A DNA stretch of 64,000 nt from Chimonanthus salicifolius (lineage: Eukaryota; Streptophyta; Magnoliopsida; Laurales; Calycanthaceae). The stretch is taken from the NCBI GenBank assembly GCA_013350335.1, contig CM023535.1, positions 26,938,617 to 27,002,616 of the forward strand, in the 5' to 3' direction. Every line of letters starts with the position of its first letter. The stretch's first letter is position 1. Under the pieces are notes generated by a model. It saw nothing but the letters and a program-made list of their open reading frames with translations, was not told where the DNA came from and did no database searches. Below are positions 20,501-32,060 of this stretch, one piece after another. The translations under genes were made by a program, and so were the position numbers.

Positions 20501-23500
20501 GCTTACCTCATTTAGGATTTTTTTTTTTTGAGCAGTAACAAGAATAAATAGATTAAAGGAAGAAAAAGAGTACAAAAATGATAAAGAAAAGAAAACAAAA
20601 AGGTCTAACAGGATTAGACCCATAACTCAGAAAATACAACAAAAAGAAAAAAACAAAGAATACAAAATAAGAAACTCATCTACTTAGAGAGAAGGAAAAC
20701 TTCAGAAAAAAAGATTTGTAACTCCAAGCTTAGCAAAATAATCTGTCACTTCATTTGCTTCCCGGCCGATCTTGACAAAGGATACTTCCATTCGCAAAAC
20801 CAACATCCTAATCTCCGTAACCACAGTGATCAATTTCCAGTATGTGAGGCAAATTTCTCTTCTCTGAAGGGATTCTTTGAATCAAGCATAAACACTAAAT
20901 AATGGAAGACTAGAGCATGATTTGGGAGTCCAGGCCAAATTATTTGAACTATTTTTATGATTGTACTGTTACTCTTGTTGATTCATGGGAAGTCATTAAC
21001 AAGATCTCTATCTTTGTGAGTTGGTTCCTTTTTTTGTTAGTTATTTTTTGTTTCTGTTATTTTAAAAAATTTCTTCTTTTTTCTTTGAATGTATTCAAAT
21101 GACCTGTAAATAATTGATTTTAATGTAGATTAACATGGATTAGCTAATGACGACTTTCTAATTTTCTGAATGTGTTATGTTGTATGTGTGTTCTACTATT
21201 ATGTCCTCTTGATGTTTGGGATTGAATATATTGATCAATGATCATTAAGTTTTTTTTTTTTTCTTTATATATATAATATTCCTTTCTTCAGTGATATATA
21301 ATCCTTCAATTCACCGTATGCATATCAAACATGCTAAAGGACAATAAAAATGTTTTCAAATACCGATATAGTTTAAAATATAAGTTTTTTTTTTTACATT
21401 TTCCCCTTTTCCAGTTAGTTTTAACATTCATTAGATTTTTTTAAGGTCATTTTGACCAAATTATAGAGTTCTGGTCCTGCACTGGATTTGTGATGGTGGC
21501 ACAGCTCTTAGCCATTGGTTACTGTCAAAATGACGGGCATGGGAATTTAAACCTTGGATTTCCTCAACCAGCAATTTTACAGGTGGGTTGACATTAGGCA
21601 TCCTTAAGAAACTCTTTATTATGGAATGGTTCTCCTCTTGGTATTATCCTAGCCATATGAGGGAAGTGGAAATTAACCATGCCCCACGTTTAATGTAGAC
21701 CAACTGCACTTTTAGGATTTCTGCAGGGGAATTCTTGGGGGCTAGGGCATTTCTGTATGCCTTGAGTCTACCAGAGGAATTATCTGGACACCTAATGCAG
21801 TTTTTTATTGGTCGAAGGATGGCATATATTTGAATGTTTCCTTATTTAATTTGATATTTAGCAAAAATGGATGGGGAATTATTATTTAAACTAGCAGCAT
21901 GAAACAAGTTTTCTATATGTTATTCTGCTTTGTCTGATATCTTTCAGTGTTTTAACTTTTTGACTACTATTGTTTTGATTTTAATGTCTTCTCTAGGTCT
22001 TTCACTGAAGTCTCAAGAGCTCACTGCTATATTTCTAGTCACAAGATTGTATTGCAGCTTTCTCATGGAAAATGACATTCATACAGTGCTTGATTCTGCG
22101 ACTCTCATATCAACGCTTTGGGTAATATATATGATACGATTCAAGTTGAAGTCAAGCTACAACAAGGAACTAGATAACTTCCCTATATACTATCTGGTAA
22201 AATTTTGTTTCTATTGGTCATGTGAGCCTTATTTGTTACATGTTTAAAATGATTCCTGAACTTCAAATGTCCATTGTCCAGTATCTTCCTCTTCTTCTTC
22301 ATTGAACTTAAATGGAACTTCTATTTATTTCATTTCAATTTTAACTTTGGTTTAGAATCTTGAAGTTATGAGATGTATGGATCCTGTCTTCTGAATGTTT
22401 GGAATTCTCGATTCTGCTAAACTTTTTTTTTTTCTTTTTCTTTTGAGGATCTTTAATCCAAATGTCTCTTTTAACCTGTGTTATTTGGTTTAGTTAAGTC
22501 TGTTGTTCATTATACTCTTATGGTGGTTGTGATATTTTTGAATAAATAAAACCTTGGCGCTAAAGTATGGGTAAGTGTTCTTAATGTGCTGCACCATAAT
22601 GATTTGATGTTCATCACATTTGACATCTGACAAATCTGTCAAGCGTGCAATTTTGATGGAATTTCTGAAGAAAACATATTAGTTTAATTTGTGAATCTCT
22701 ATCTTATTTTTTTGGTAGAAATAATGATATATTCCTGCAGGTGGTTCCTTCTGCTTTTTTTGCCCTAATCATCCATCCATACACCCGTGATATCAGATTT
22801 AACAGAATCATGTGGGCCTTTTGTGTGTACTTGGAATCTGTATCAGTGTTTCCTCAGCTCCGTTTAATGCAGAATGCAAAGGTTGAGTTTTTTAAAAGGG
22901 TTGTTTTTGCGATCTAATTCCATATGTTTTGACACTAATACACAAATGTTATTTTTCTCCCCTTTTTAATTTGATCTCAGATGATAGAACCATTCACAGC
23001 ACACTATGTATTTGCATTGGGTGTTGCAAGATTTTTGGGCTGTGCTCATTGGATCATTCAGGTATATTCCAATTTCCGTCTGGTGTTCCTCAATTAGAAT
23101 GAAAGCTGGAGATCACAATTGTGACACATATTTCCATTTCTTGATAATGGACAATGTACTGAAAGTAATACTGTTATTATCATCATTGTCATTGTCATTT
23201 ATCCAATCTATCTCACTTTGGCCTTAGATTTGGCAAATTGTCTTCCATGGACCCACTGCCAATCTGTTGTTCATGTGACTTGAACCTGGAATATATATGG
23301 TTGCAACCAGAGTAATGGAAACATTACATTGGAAATCTAATTGGTGCTCATTTCTTTCGATATATTATTGGTTCTGGTGTGTTCTAAATTAACTAGAGAT
23401 AAAGAACAGGACTCTGGTTGTTCACTGGAAGAATGAATCAGCAAAAGGAGAGGGAGACTTGAAGTGAATTGAAGAAAATGAGGTTCACATCATTTTTAAT

Positions 23501-26500
23501 GCCTACAATCTGTGGCTAGTTATTTATCATCAGTGTGCCTTGATGGGATTTCCTTTAGACAATGTCCTACAGTGGCATGGGACATGCCAAGATAAACAAG
23601 GTTGCTTTGTTGGCCGTGGGGTTTTCCTCACCTTTGCTTTCTTTTTCCCTTCCTGTTGGTGCATAACCAGTTTGAAATATTCTAATGATCTATAACAACC
23701 TTGATTTCTGCCTTCTGAAGACAACACTGAAAGTGGACTGCCTTGCTTAAGGATGTTTGGATGCAATGTTGATATTTATCATGGCATCATCTCATGGTAC
23801 AATGTATTTTAATGTTTTAACCTTGTTGGAACAACAGAAGGCTACTTGCTAAATGCCTCAGAAGTGTTTTTACTCTGTTCCATGGCTACTACTGATTTAC
23901 TGTTTCTTTTAGGGCGCAATACTGAGTACACACTGCACATTTTAATTTTAGTAAGGTGTGAACCTTTTTATGGGGCCCACCTAGTACTACTCCTGATCAT
24001 GGGAGTGGGTGGCTGGAGAAATCTAATGGAATGGGGTTGGAACAAAAAGTAAACCTTGCTGGCTGTGATGACCATTGAGTTTTAGTTCCCAAAGTAATGG
24101 CTTAAGTCTGGGGGGATACAACCCAACAGCAATAATTGCCTTAAATGCGATGAATTTGGTTACATGGCCATTTACGGGGAGGAGTGCATTGGTGGGTCTT
24201 GATTCACCTGAGTTGAGATTCAGAGGAGACTTTTACATGTTGGTAGCTTGTGTTTTATTTCTCATGTAATAGTTGCCAGCAGGCTCCTCTGCTTTTTCTC
24301 CATCAAACTCGTTATAATGGAGCATCAGCTAGCAGGGAGCATAGTCGAAATCCTTGAATATTCCCTGTGCCTCGATGTTATATGAGTTATTCATTTGTCT
24401 TGATAGATGAACCAGTATTACTGTAGGATACCTCTGTTGGATTAAACATGTCAGTTCACTTGTTCCTGCATTTTCTCCATATAAGCTAACCCATAAAGAG
24501 CTCATTAGTATTAACTGTAACAGTGGGTATGTGAAGGGAGCTAAACTCAACCCTTTTTTTCTTGTTGTATTTACTCTACAAGGATCTCTTCTTTGAGTTT
24601 GTAATTTAATGGATGATTATATCAAATTTAATCAAGATAGGAGATCCTATTGAATGAGTTGAAGACTAGAAGCATGGAAGGGTGTTCCTCGCATTTTCTG
24701 TTGCATTCATTAATTGATTAGTGAAACTTCCTAAGCCAAATGAATTAAGACCATTGCAAGTTGGCATTCTACTCAAAGCCTCAAAGTAATCTGGGTAGAA
24801 TTTGAAGAGCATTGTAAGTTGATTTGTGTGACTGGATTTGCAAGATATCGTCCCTCGTGTCCACATGGCGAATGTGTCAGATCCAATTATACTACATGTG
24901 GAGCTGTCTTGGTTTAGGACCAGATGCATATCTCTACTTAGCATTCTTTTAGTTAAGGTTATACATTGGATTTCTCGTTATTGTTCCTTTCATTTCACAA
25001 ACATTTTTACAATGCATGAAGCATGCATGTTGTTGACTGGAATAATAATTTCTTGGACATTTTTCATCCCATACCATGAACCAACTGTATGCTTCTGTTT
25101 TTTTCCCCCCTTTAATATTTTAACTGAAGTTTGGGATTTTTCAAGCTTACAGTATCGCCTCCTTGTTCATTTATAGGTTATTGAGACTGGTGGGAAGTTT
25201 CTATTCTTGGGGGCTGGTTACTTGTGGCTACCGATGGCCTTCCTCTCTGAAGTGGTTCAGACCTTTATTTTGGCTGACTTCTGTTACTACTACGTCAAAA
25301 GGTGAATTTTTCTCTCATTTTCATACACCAATATGTTAAAAAGGAGTAGCCTGTGATGAAACTAGCGGTAGTTTTGTTTGGTCATCTGCTAGTTAGTGCA
25401 TAGGATAGTTTTCTTGTTCTCTCTCTAACAATATCATGTACAAGTCATGTGTTCCCAAAGAAAGCAATAAATTTTCTCACCTTTAGATGCTGCAAACCAT
25501 GAATCTGATAGTTTCTTCTTGGATGTGAAATGCTTGGGAAAAAAAGAAGTGGTTATCTTCCCGTACAATTGATGATTGGAAAAGTTGCGTGGTGGTCCAT
25601 AGTACAATGGAGAAGTAAGCCAATCTGATGCATGTAATTGTTATAAGAAGGACATTGCTTGTTTGTCATAAGTGATGGGGCCTACCACATTATTAGGATT
25701 TAGAAATGTGGAGATTTTCTTTTGCAAACTTTCACAAATGATGAAAATTTTGCGAGGCCCACCATGGGATGATATGTAGGTGTGTGAGGGGGAAGAGGTG
25801 CAAATGGATCACTGGTATGCCCATTGCCCTGGTGCTAAATTGTTTCTGAGCAATAGTGCCCAGGGAATCCTTGGCAACCCCATATACAATTGACTTTTGA
25901 AGGAAGCTCTAGTCATTTGCTCGATTATGAAAAAAGTCCAATTTTTTCACTCTAAAAAATACCTAAACTTTAACCCTAAGGAGTTGGCTTGATGGTCAAG
26001 GCGCTTACCTCATGAAGAGAGTTCTTGGGTTTGATTCACGCTCAATACCAATGAAGGGCCACTCCTTGTAGACTTACCCGGTGTTTGTGGATTGGGAGGT
26101 TTTAACATGCTCCGAAGGACTAGTTGGGTGAGACGTCTGGACACCTTTGGTCATTAAAAAAAAAAAAAAAAAAAAACCCCTATATTTTTTATGTTCCCTG
26201 AAAAATGCCCTCCATCTATTTCTCTAGACGCTGCAACATAAGAAGCTACCACCAGCCATTCTTTTGATTTTCAAACCAAAAAGACAAATTTAGTATGAGA
26301 TGGGTCAGGCTCTCTTTTTTTCTCTCAAAAAAAGGAAAAAGGAAAGATGATAGATACGGGTGGGAACAACAATGTCCGTCTTGATGACTGATGGCATTTG
26401 ATATTTTGACGGATAGAGAGGGCAGTTTTCATTTTAAGAATATTTGAAAAGTATGGGGCCTTATTTTAAGAGTGGACCGAAAGATTGGAGCTTCATTCAA

Positions 26501-26958
26501 AACTTGTCTTTTTACTTTCCAATTGTTGATCTTTTTATCCTTAAAAATCCATAGTTGTGATCATCCAAAGCTTACTTATGGGTTTATCAGAAATCCCTGA
26601 AGAAACACTTCCAACATCTCTCCCATTCATCCATTGATTAGTGGTGACACCAAATGGCCAAATGTGGGTCCCATAGAAGTTTTCTGCTGCAATCCTGTTT
26701 GCAAATAAAAAACACATTCCAATAAAATGTCGTTTGGAAGGTTGGTAGTGTGACCTGAACCAACTAAATATATAGTTGTGCATGTCAGTCAAATCACTTA
26801 TTATTTGTTTGTATTACTTAACCAATGTGGCATGTTCTCTGTTTACAGTGCTTGAATAATTGTACTGATGACCAAATAACTAAATCTATGGGTTTAATTG
26901 TTTCCATATTTTCAGTGTCATAGATGGCCAACTGCTGGTGAAGCTGCCCCCTGTTTAG
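17594..26958 (+). CDS. ER lumen protein-retaining receptor (ERD2)-like protein, six exons, 273 aa
   Basis: Exons: 17594-17825, 21997-22196, 22741-22881, 22981-23061, 25177-25301, 26916-26958. All introns are GT-AG, phases join cleanly, and the sum is 822 bp ending in TAG. The product is a polytopic membrane protein of the KDEL/HDEL-receptor fold, acting in the Golgi/ER pathway. Diagnostic stretches are GLSLKSQELTAIFLVTRLY (exon 1/2 junction), LESVSVFPQLRLMQNAK (exon 3), the exon 4 stretch FTAHYVFALGVARFLGCAHW, and ADFCYYYVKS at the exon 5/6 junction. It is longer than classic ERD2 (about 215 aa) because of an N-terminal extension of about 50 residues with an extra hydrophobic segment (FLGLVSVVSVLVVLKLLV). 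It matches the plant ERD2-like (ERP) subfamily of 272-273 aa. The position aligned to the ligand-binding N-terminal Arg of ERD2 appears not to be Arg, so HDEL binding is doubtful. Exon 1 starts at the first ATG in frame. Intron 1 is 4.17 kb. Confidence 0.93.
17838..17870 (+). repeat. C17 homopolymer followed by (TC)8, 12 bp after exon 1 donor
   Basis: A run of 17 C followed by eight TC units begins just inside intron 1. It is a likely length-variable site and could affect assembly and perhaps 5' splice-site usage. Confidence 0.95.
17871..20518. other. Intron 1 of ERD2-like gene, first part
   Basis: No nested gene recognised. Short open frames at 18653-19038 and 19364-19727 lie on both strands and show no domain. 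Composition is typical of a plant intron carrying old repeats. Confidence 0.5.
20519..20890 (-). mobile_element. 5'-truncated LINE remnant with RNase H (RVT_3-like) end, in intron 1
   Basis: On the - strand a frame ending in TGA near 20714 encodes an RNase H C-terminal segment with VSFVKIGREANEVTDYFAKL (Arg-Glu-Ala-Asn then Asp...Ala-Lys-Leu, the classic REAN..AD.LAK motif). A 3' UTR of about 180 bp and a poly(A) tail (T-run at 20519-20531 on +) follow. The 5' part is missing, typical of target-primed LINE truncation. It lies antisense to the host gene. A clear target duplication was not found. Confidence 0.72.
20891..21996. other. Intron 1 of ERD2-like gene, last part
   Basis: A/T-rich intronic DNA ending in the acceptor TTCTCTAG at 21996. 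Nothing else recognised. Confidence 0.55.
23062..25176. other. Intron 4 of ERD2-like gene (2.1 kb)
   Basis: Donor GTATAT at 23062, acceptor TTTATAG at 25176. No nested gene or mobile element with clear boundaries was seen; the open frames here lack domains. Confidence 0.6.
25974..26177 (+). mobile_element. tRNA-derived SINE in intron 5 of ERD2-like gene
   Basis: About 180 bp plus a 22-A tail. Box A-like TGGCTTGATGGTCAAGGCGC (from 25985) and box B-like GGGTTTGATTCAC (from about 26028) are spaced as in a tRNA. Sequence differs from the SINE at 3079, so it is a second family. Candidate target duplication CCTAAACTTT/CCTATATTTT is imperfect, suggesting an older insertion. Sense orientation relative to the host gene. 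Confidence 0.72.
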
Positions 26959-27078
26959 TAAAATTCAGCGAGAAGTTAGATAATGCAACAAAACAGCGTT
27001 GTTTTATATTGTGGTCATCATCAAAAGCCAAGTTTGTAAGCCATTATTATCATTATGCATTGTTTGTTTTAGATGATC

Positions 27079-27084
27079 AATAAA
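27079..27084 (+). terminator. Polyadenylation signal of ERD2-like gene
   Basis: A perfect AATAAA lies 121 bp after the stop codon, followed by a T-rich stretch (27101-27116). It is the best-placed 3'-end signal. Confidence 0.55.
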
Positions 27085-27116
27085 ACCTTCCTTTCCATCA
27101 GTTTTTTTTTTTCTTG

Positions 27117-28435
27117 TAGAATTTGTAACCTGACGTGTGGTTAATGTTAGGGTTGAAGTAAGTTTGTGATTCACAAAACCTTTGCGGAAATTCTTCAAAG
27201 TATGACAGATATGGCATGTACAGACATTCAATCTGTTAATATCTTGAATCAAGCGGTTAAAAAGTAAAAAACCACACTGATTAAATCAACCTAATTCCCA
27301 ATGAGCCTTTTGCAAACAGAAGTCAGGTGATGTGAATCATTTGGCATGGTTTAACCACATTTTTTCCTTTGGTGAGAGCTGGAATTTGTGGGAAGAGCAT
27401 GATGTTCTGACCTTGCCATTTTCCATCGGAAATGGCAAATGGCTCCTGAGTTTATATTTCTTTGCAATAACTTTTCACTGAAACTAGAACTTTTCAATGT
27501 TTTCTTTACTTTTTCGTTGGAAAATTAATTCCATAACCCATGCTTATCCTACCTCTCTTCTTAAAAAAGCAATTCCTAAAATAATCATTCCACACTTTAG
27601 CTTAAGCACCGGGAGAAATAGTTTGTAAAGTAAATAAGGGTGTCTCCACATCGACTGACCAATGTGTGAATTTGGAGGTCTACACATAGTCGTGGGATTA
27701 GTTTCACTTCCAATATGGGGTGGAGATAACCATGTTAAAAAAAATATAAGGTGTCTCATGGTAATTCATTTTTCTAAAAATGTATGCTGCAAACAAAGCT
27801 TCCCTTTTCTTTTCAAAGGTTTTGGATGTGGACTTGCATGGTTTCCTTGTAAACTATCCATATGGTGACTGCCAAATCAAATTGAACAATCACTTTATGA
27901 ACCAATTACGTCATCATCAAAAATCATTTTTTAAAGATAAGTGTAACATCACTTTATGTTCTATATGATGTCTGAAAGCACCCCATCAGTTCAACTGATA
28001 GGCCTCTCCATGTTTAAACACCTTATGTCCCATTGTGCTGCAAAAGGCAATGCCATGCCCCCATTCGCCTGTGATACTTAAACGTTTTGAGTGTTTTTTT
28101 CATCCATTTCATTTGGCCTAGCCTATGCTAGAGGCAATTCAAGCAACTCCTTGGAAAGTATAATCTCAAACCACTTAATTGTGCCATTGAGAATGAATTG
28201 ATTATCCTTCTTTTCAAAGTTGTCTCCTCTTTCGCAGCATCTACCACGATCAGTACTTGTACTGAAAGCATTGCTTCAACTACATTCACCATTTTTGAAA
28301 AGGCATCACAAATAGTAGCTCGAGTACCGGCAATGAGCCTACTACACTTTGGAATAAGTCTCTAAGAGCAAAGACAAGCAAGATCTTCTCCAGGGATCTT
28401 AAATTCCAATTTGGCTTCTAGATCTCTAAAATGAG

Positions 28436-28436
<1 letters not shown>
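27117..28436. other. Downstream intergenic region, no gene recognised
   Basis: A - strand frame of about 80 codons (roughly 28130-28365) is open but has no domain I know and no clear start. Otherwise A/T-rich. Confidence 0.45.

Positions 28437-28484
<48 letters not shown>
28437..28484. repeat. (AT)24 microsatellite
   Basis: Uninterrupted AT dinucleotide run. Confidence 0.97.
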
Positions 28485-28487
<3 letters not shown>

Positions 28488-29340
28488 AATTTTCTCCCAA
28501 TTATTAAGTACATGTGCGGAGATCATCCAAATGTACCCTGTTTCAGATCACAAAGAATTATTTACAGTTCTACACACTTCTGTTGGACTTCTTACCATGT
28601 GAAAATGAAAGTTGGGGGACTACTTTAGGAACCTCTAAAATGTAAATCCCTCTGAAGACGAAGGTAGTCTTTCATTAATAATTCGTGTTCCCAAGAAGAG
28701 AACCACAAATAGCCTCAAACCCCCATCAAAATGCGGCCTGAACGATTGAATGTGCTTTCGTATATAGGAAATTGAGATCTCTTGTAGAAGGTAGGATGAG
28801 GCACCCTAACAACATCAGGCCTTGGTACAAAAGGTTTTTGCCAAGTTATCTTCGGTGTAGAAGACACAAGGAGGTTGAGGCCAAAGCTGCGTTTGGATGA
28901 GGAGAAAAAAGGGGAATGGAGGAGATTCTTTTTCTTTCTCCTGTTGGGGAGAAAAGTAAGGTCCACTTTTTTCTGTTTTTATTTTCAAGTTTAAATTTGG
29001 TTTTTTCTGAAGAGAGACTCCTTCCTTATTTTGTTATCGTACCTCTTCCCTTAAAATCACCAAACAAACATGAGAGAATCCCTCAACAGGAATCCCTCAA
29101 TAGGGTCGTAATTTTCTCCCACTTAATATAGTTGCGTATGATCTCTAACTTTTTCCTTATCCAAATACATCCCTAATATATGAAATCACCCGGACAATAG
29201 AATCGATGATTGGAGATGGGAGGAAAGAATGGGCCATGTGGGAAGCATGAGTAAAGGTAGACCTTCCCATTGCTTCATTTGGAGTGATTGGGTATTCTCA
29301 TCTTGTGTGGGAGATCTAGTCCTCAAACTCTTAGAGCCAA
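28485..29340. other. Intergenic, no gene recognised
   Basis: Short open frames on both strands (28715-28966, 28916-29131) overlap in a region of mixed composition and show no domain. Confidence 0.45.
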
Positions 29341-29480
29341 GGGTCGAGATATTGGCCGATATGATACGATATCGGTTGATATCCAATATATATCGGCGAA
29401 ATCGGCCGATATTGGTGGGTTTTTTTTTAAAAAAAATATAAGAGAAAAATATCAGCCGATACCGAGATTTCGACCCCTGC
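29341..29480. repeat. Palindromic dispersed repeat (GTCGAGATAT...TTGGCCGATA family), copy 2
   Basis: Begins GGGTCGAGATATTGGCCGAT and ends GCCGATACCGAGATTTCGAC followed by CCC, so the ends are inverted relative to one another. The centre carries further CGATATCGG-like words and a T/A tract. Better preserved than the copy at 4738. Confidence 0.62.
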
Positions 29481-30914
29481 TTGGAGCACTTAACTTGATC
29501 CATGGTGCTTGTAGATGGTGTCATAGATCTGGAGTTTACCTATGATCACCATAAAATGAGGTCGGCGGATTTTTACGTATTATTAAAAAAAAAAAAAGAC
29601 AATATCTGACAAAAACAACATTTGACGAATGGAAGTGAGATAACAAAATGAGAAGATCTCTGTCCAGAAACGTGTGTTTGGAATGTTCATGTTCTATCTC
29701 ATGCCTCAATTGATGACGATTAATCTGATGCTCCCTTCAGTCATGGTGACCGGTGTCTTTCTATCAATTCTGTTGATCAATGTTCATCATTTCATCATCT
29801 ATCATGCCTATGATTGTCGTGATGATAATCAATAAAGTAATGGGAGAAATAGCGATCATCATCATAAGTATACCAATTTTAGAAATCATCATCTTGAGGC
29901 CCTTCATCATTTCACTCATCATAGCGAGCCCACTATTGATCATGGTGAGTTGAACCTTGTTGCGAAATGAAGTCCTTAGGCCCAACACCAAATTGTAAGA
30001 CAACATGTTTAACTCTCCATCTCTACTTTAGAGGCTTACTTTCGATGTGTGTGGATAGAGAGGTTACACAATGCCCTGAGAATTAATCAGGTGCTCTAAG
30101 AAGGCTGAACAACTTAAATAAAAAACTTAAAAAGGTCCCACCATGATTGTAGGGTGTATGAGGTTTGAGCTGTAAATCAAAAGCTAATAATGTAAAAATC
30201 GTCTGGAGATGTGTAAGGTGGCATACCTTCTTACATGTCCTCAAGAACTCCTCTATCGCTCAAGAACTCCTCTATCGCTCTGTAATGGTGTTTACGATTG
30301 TATGTAACTTTCGATTTCCTTTACATCTATTGGTGAAATCATAAAAGTTGTATGTGCAAATTATATGAGTGTTGATAAACAATTGGTTCAAAGAAAATAA
30401 AATAGATGAATCGATAATTATCATGATGAAGATGATGAATTATGTAAATCTTGTTAGGATTTATACATGGAGATCAAGGGTTATTGTATTATTTGGACCA
30501 CTGATTCGTCATTTGTAGTTTGATAATTTTTTTAGAATTAAAAAAATCAATGATAGATTATATAGTTCTAAAAAAATATTTTTTCATAAAAGAATATAAG
30601 CAAAAATATTATTAACATGTGGAAAATTATGCAATAAAAGACACGACGTTGGATGCTCTGAATTCATTGGAGTCCTTTCATCAGTTGGATCATTGGGATT
30701 GTGGGACACTTGCACTTTTATTTTGAGCAAATTATCTATTTATGTTCTATCAACCTTTCAGCCTCTTTAACTAGTTTCTTTTGAGCTACCGACCTATTCT
30801 TCTTCTTCTTCCGTTTTTTTAAGACACATGTTTCGTGGAGATGATAATTTGGTCTAAAAAATCCTAAAACCCAAGGGTTTGTGCATTTATTTATAGCTTA
30901 ATTGGTAATAGTCA
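29481..30914. other. Degenerate DNA left of a gypsy remnant
   Basis: No gene recognised. The stretch 29764-30006 has a Met/Ile-rich - strand frame caused by CAT/GAT repeats; it is not convincing as protein. Confidence 0.45.
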
Positions 30915-31198
30915 GAAGAGCTATGCCGGCAAAAGGCGTAGGTCATTAGTGTGGTAACCATGTGTTCTCCGACATGGTATTCGACAATTTGGTCGTAGAG
31001 GAAAGCTATTGCTACGATATATTGGACCCTTCGAGATTCTAAATACAATCAGTGGAGTGGCATATGGATTAGCACTCCCTCCAAGTTTGGCTAGAGTGCA
31101 AAACATATTTCATGTATCTATGTTCAGGAAATACGAACCAGACCCATCGCATGCGTTGAATTGATAAAACACCGATATCATGGAAGATGTGACTTTTG

Positions 31199-31449
31199 TT
31201 TTTTGAACGGTGAAAAAATTCATTAATAGAACAAAGATACAAATATAAGAAAACAAAGATGAGGCCTAAGAGATATAGGCCTCAAAATAGCCAAAAAACT
31301 TACACCCCATGAACTCAACATTAAAACATAGACCCAAGTAAATTATCCCCCAGGAAGGTGAAAAGTGTCCCTCACAGTTCCATCTACACCATTTTTTGCA
31401 AAAAAATCGGCCACCCCATTAGTAGAGCGGCTGACAAGGGAGAATGAGC
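31199..31449 (-). mobile_element. 5'-truncated LINE tail with 17-bp target duplication, inside gypsy remnant
   Basis: Flanked by the exact 17-bp direct repeat GGAAGATGTGACTTTTG (31182-31198 and 31450-31466). Its left end is a T-run (poly(A) on -). The - strand encodes an RNase H end (NGVADFFAKNGVDGTV). The perfect duplication marks a recent insertion relative to the decayed gypsy host. Confidence 0.87.
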
Positions 31450-31524
31450 GGAAGATGTGACTTTTGACGAAGGGCCAGTGGAAATCCAAGACCCTTGGAA
31501 TCAACAACTCCTAGTGAAGGTTAT

Positions 31525-31914
31525 TGATGAACACTGTAAAATGATCATTTTACCCCTGGATAGTAGATTAATTAGCCTTCATTTTGTGTATATTAGATGT
31601 ATTTGATGATATTTTTAAGTTTTGTAGTAAAATACGAGATATGAGAAGAACAATGGAAGAAAGTGCGGTTTTCGGGCTAAAAAATCTATTTTTGGAGAGT
31701 CTGGATTTTTTAATGATTATTTTACCACATTTTAGGTTTATTGTAAATTAAATTTTCCAAACTTATTATGACAGTTTGAAATATTTCAATACAGTCTAGA
31801 ATTGAATGTCAAGCGGTAAATAATTACTTAAAAATTCCACTTTAGGTTCGACCTCGCCCTCATTTGCTATATTATACATGGTTCGTGCGCTTGCGAGTAA
31901 ATTTAAGACCAACA
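31525..31914 (+). mobile_element. Shortened L-type (Athila-like) solo LTR, 390 bp
   Basis: TG...CA segment splitting the gypsy chromodomain, with near-identical 5-bp flanks GTTAT (31520-31524) and ATTAT (31915-31919). Its start (AACACTGTAAAATGATCATT) matches the L-type LTR start, and its end (GGTTCGTGCGCTTGCGAGT) matches the L-type LTR end. The middle of the ~2.2-kb LTR is lacking. Confidence 0.72.
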
Positions 31915-32060
31915 ATTATCCTTTGGTGAAAGTGTTATGGCAGCATCGAGGAGTCAAGAATACCACGTGGGACCAAGAATCGGCGATGCAAGAGACTATC
32001 TTGATTTGTTCGTCAACAAAGATATGATTTTAGTTCTAAATTTTCGGACAAAATTTCTTT

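Larger units (their letters stand above)
30915..32060 (+). pseudogene. Ty3/gypsy chromovirus-type pol remnant (integrase C-term and chromodomain)
   Basis: The + strand shows, with stops and frameshifts, the integrase C-terminus of a plant gypsy element: GKLLLRYIGPFEIL, then VAYGLALPPSLARVQNIFHV and SMFRKYEPDPSHAL. After two insertions follows a chromodomain-like end, VKVLWQHRGVKNTTW (about 31925-31970). Order and wording match Tekay/Del-like chromoviruses, whose chromodomain guides integration into heterochromatin. The upstream gag, protease, RT and integrase core are absent. It is interrupted by a LINE tail (31199-31449) and an L-type LTR (31525-31914) and is followed directly by a polypurine tract and LTR start. 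Confidence 0.82.

Noticed and set aside
28130..28365. Open - strand frame of about 80 codons
   Set aside because: No recognised domain, start or splice context. Not enough to call a gene.
29764..30006. Met/Ile-rich 80-codon - strand frame
   Set aside because: Low-complexity product of ATG/ATC-rich DNA with no domain. A gag relic could not be supported.
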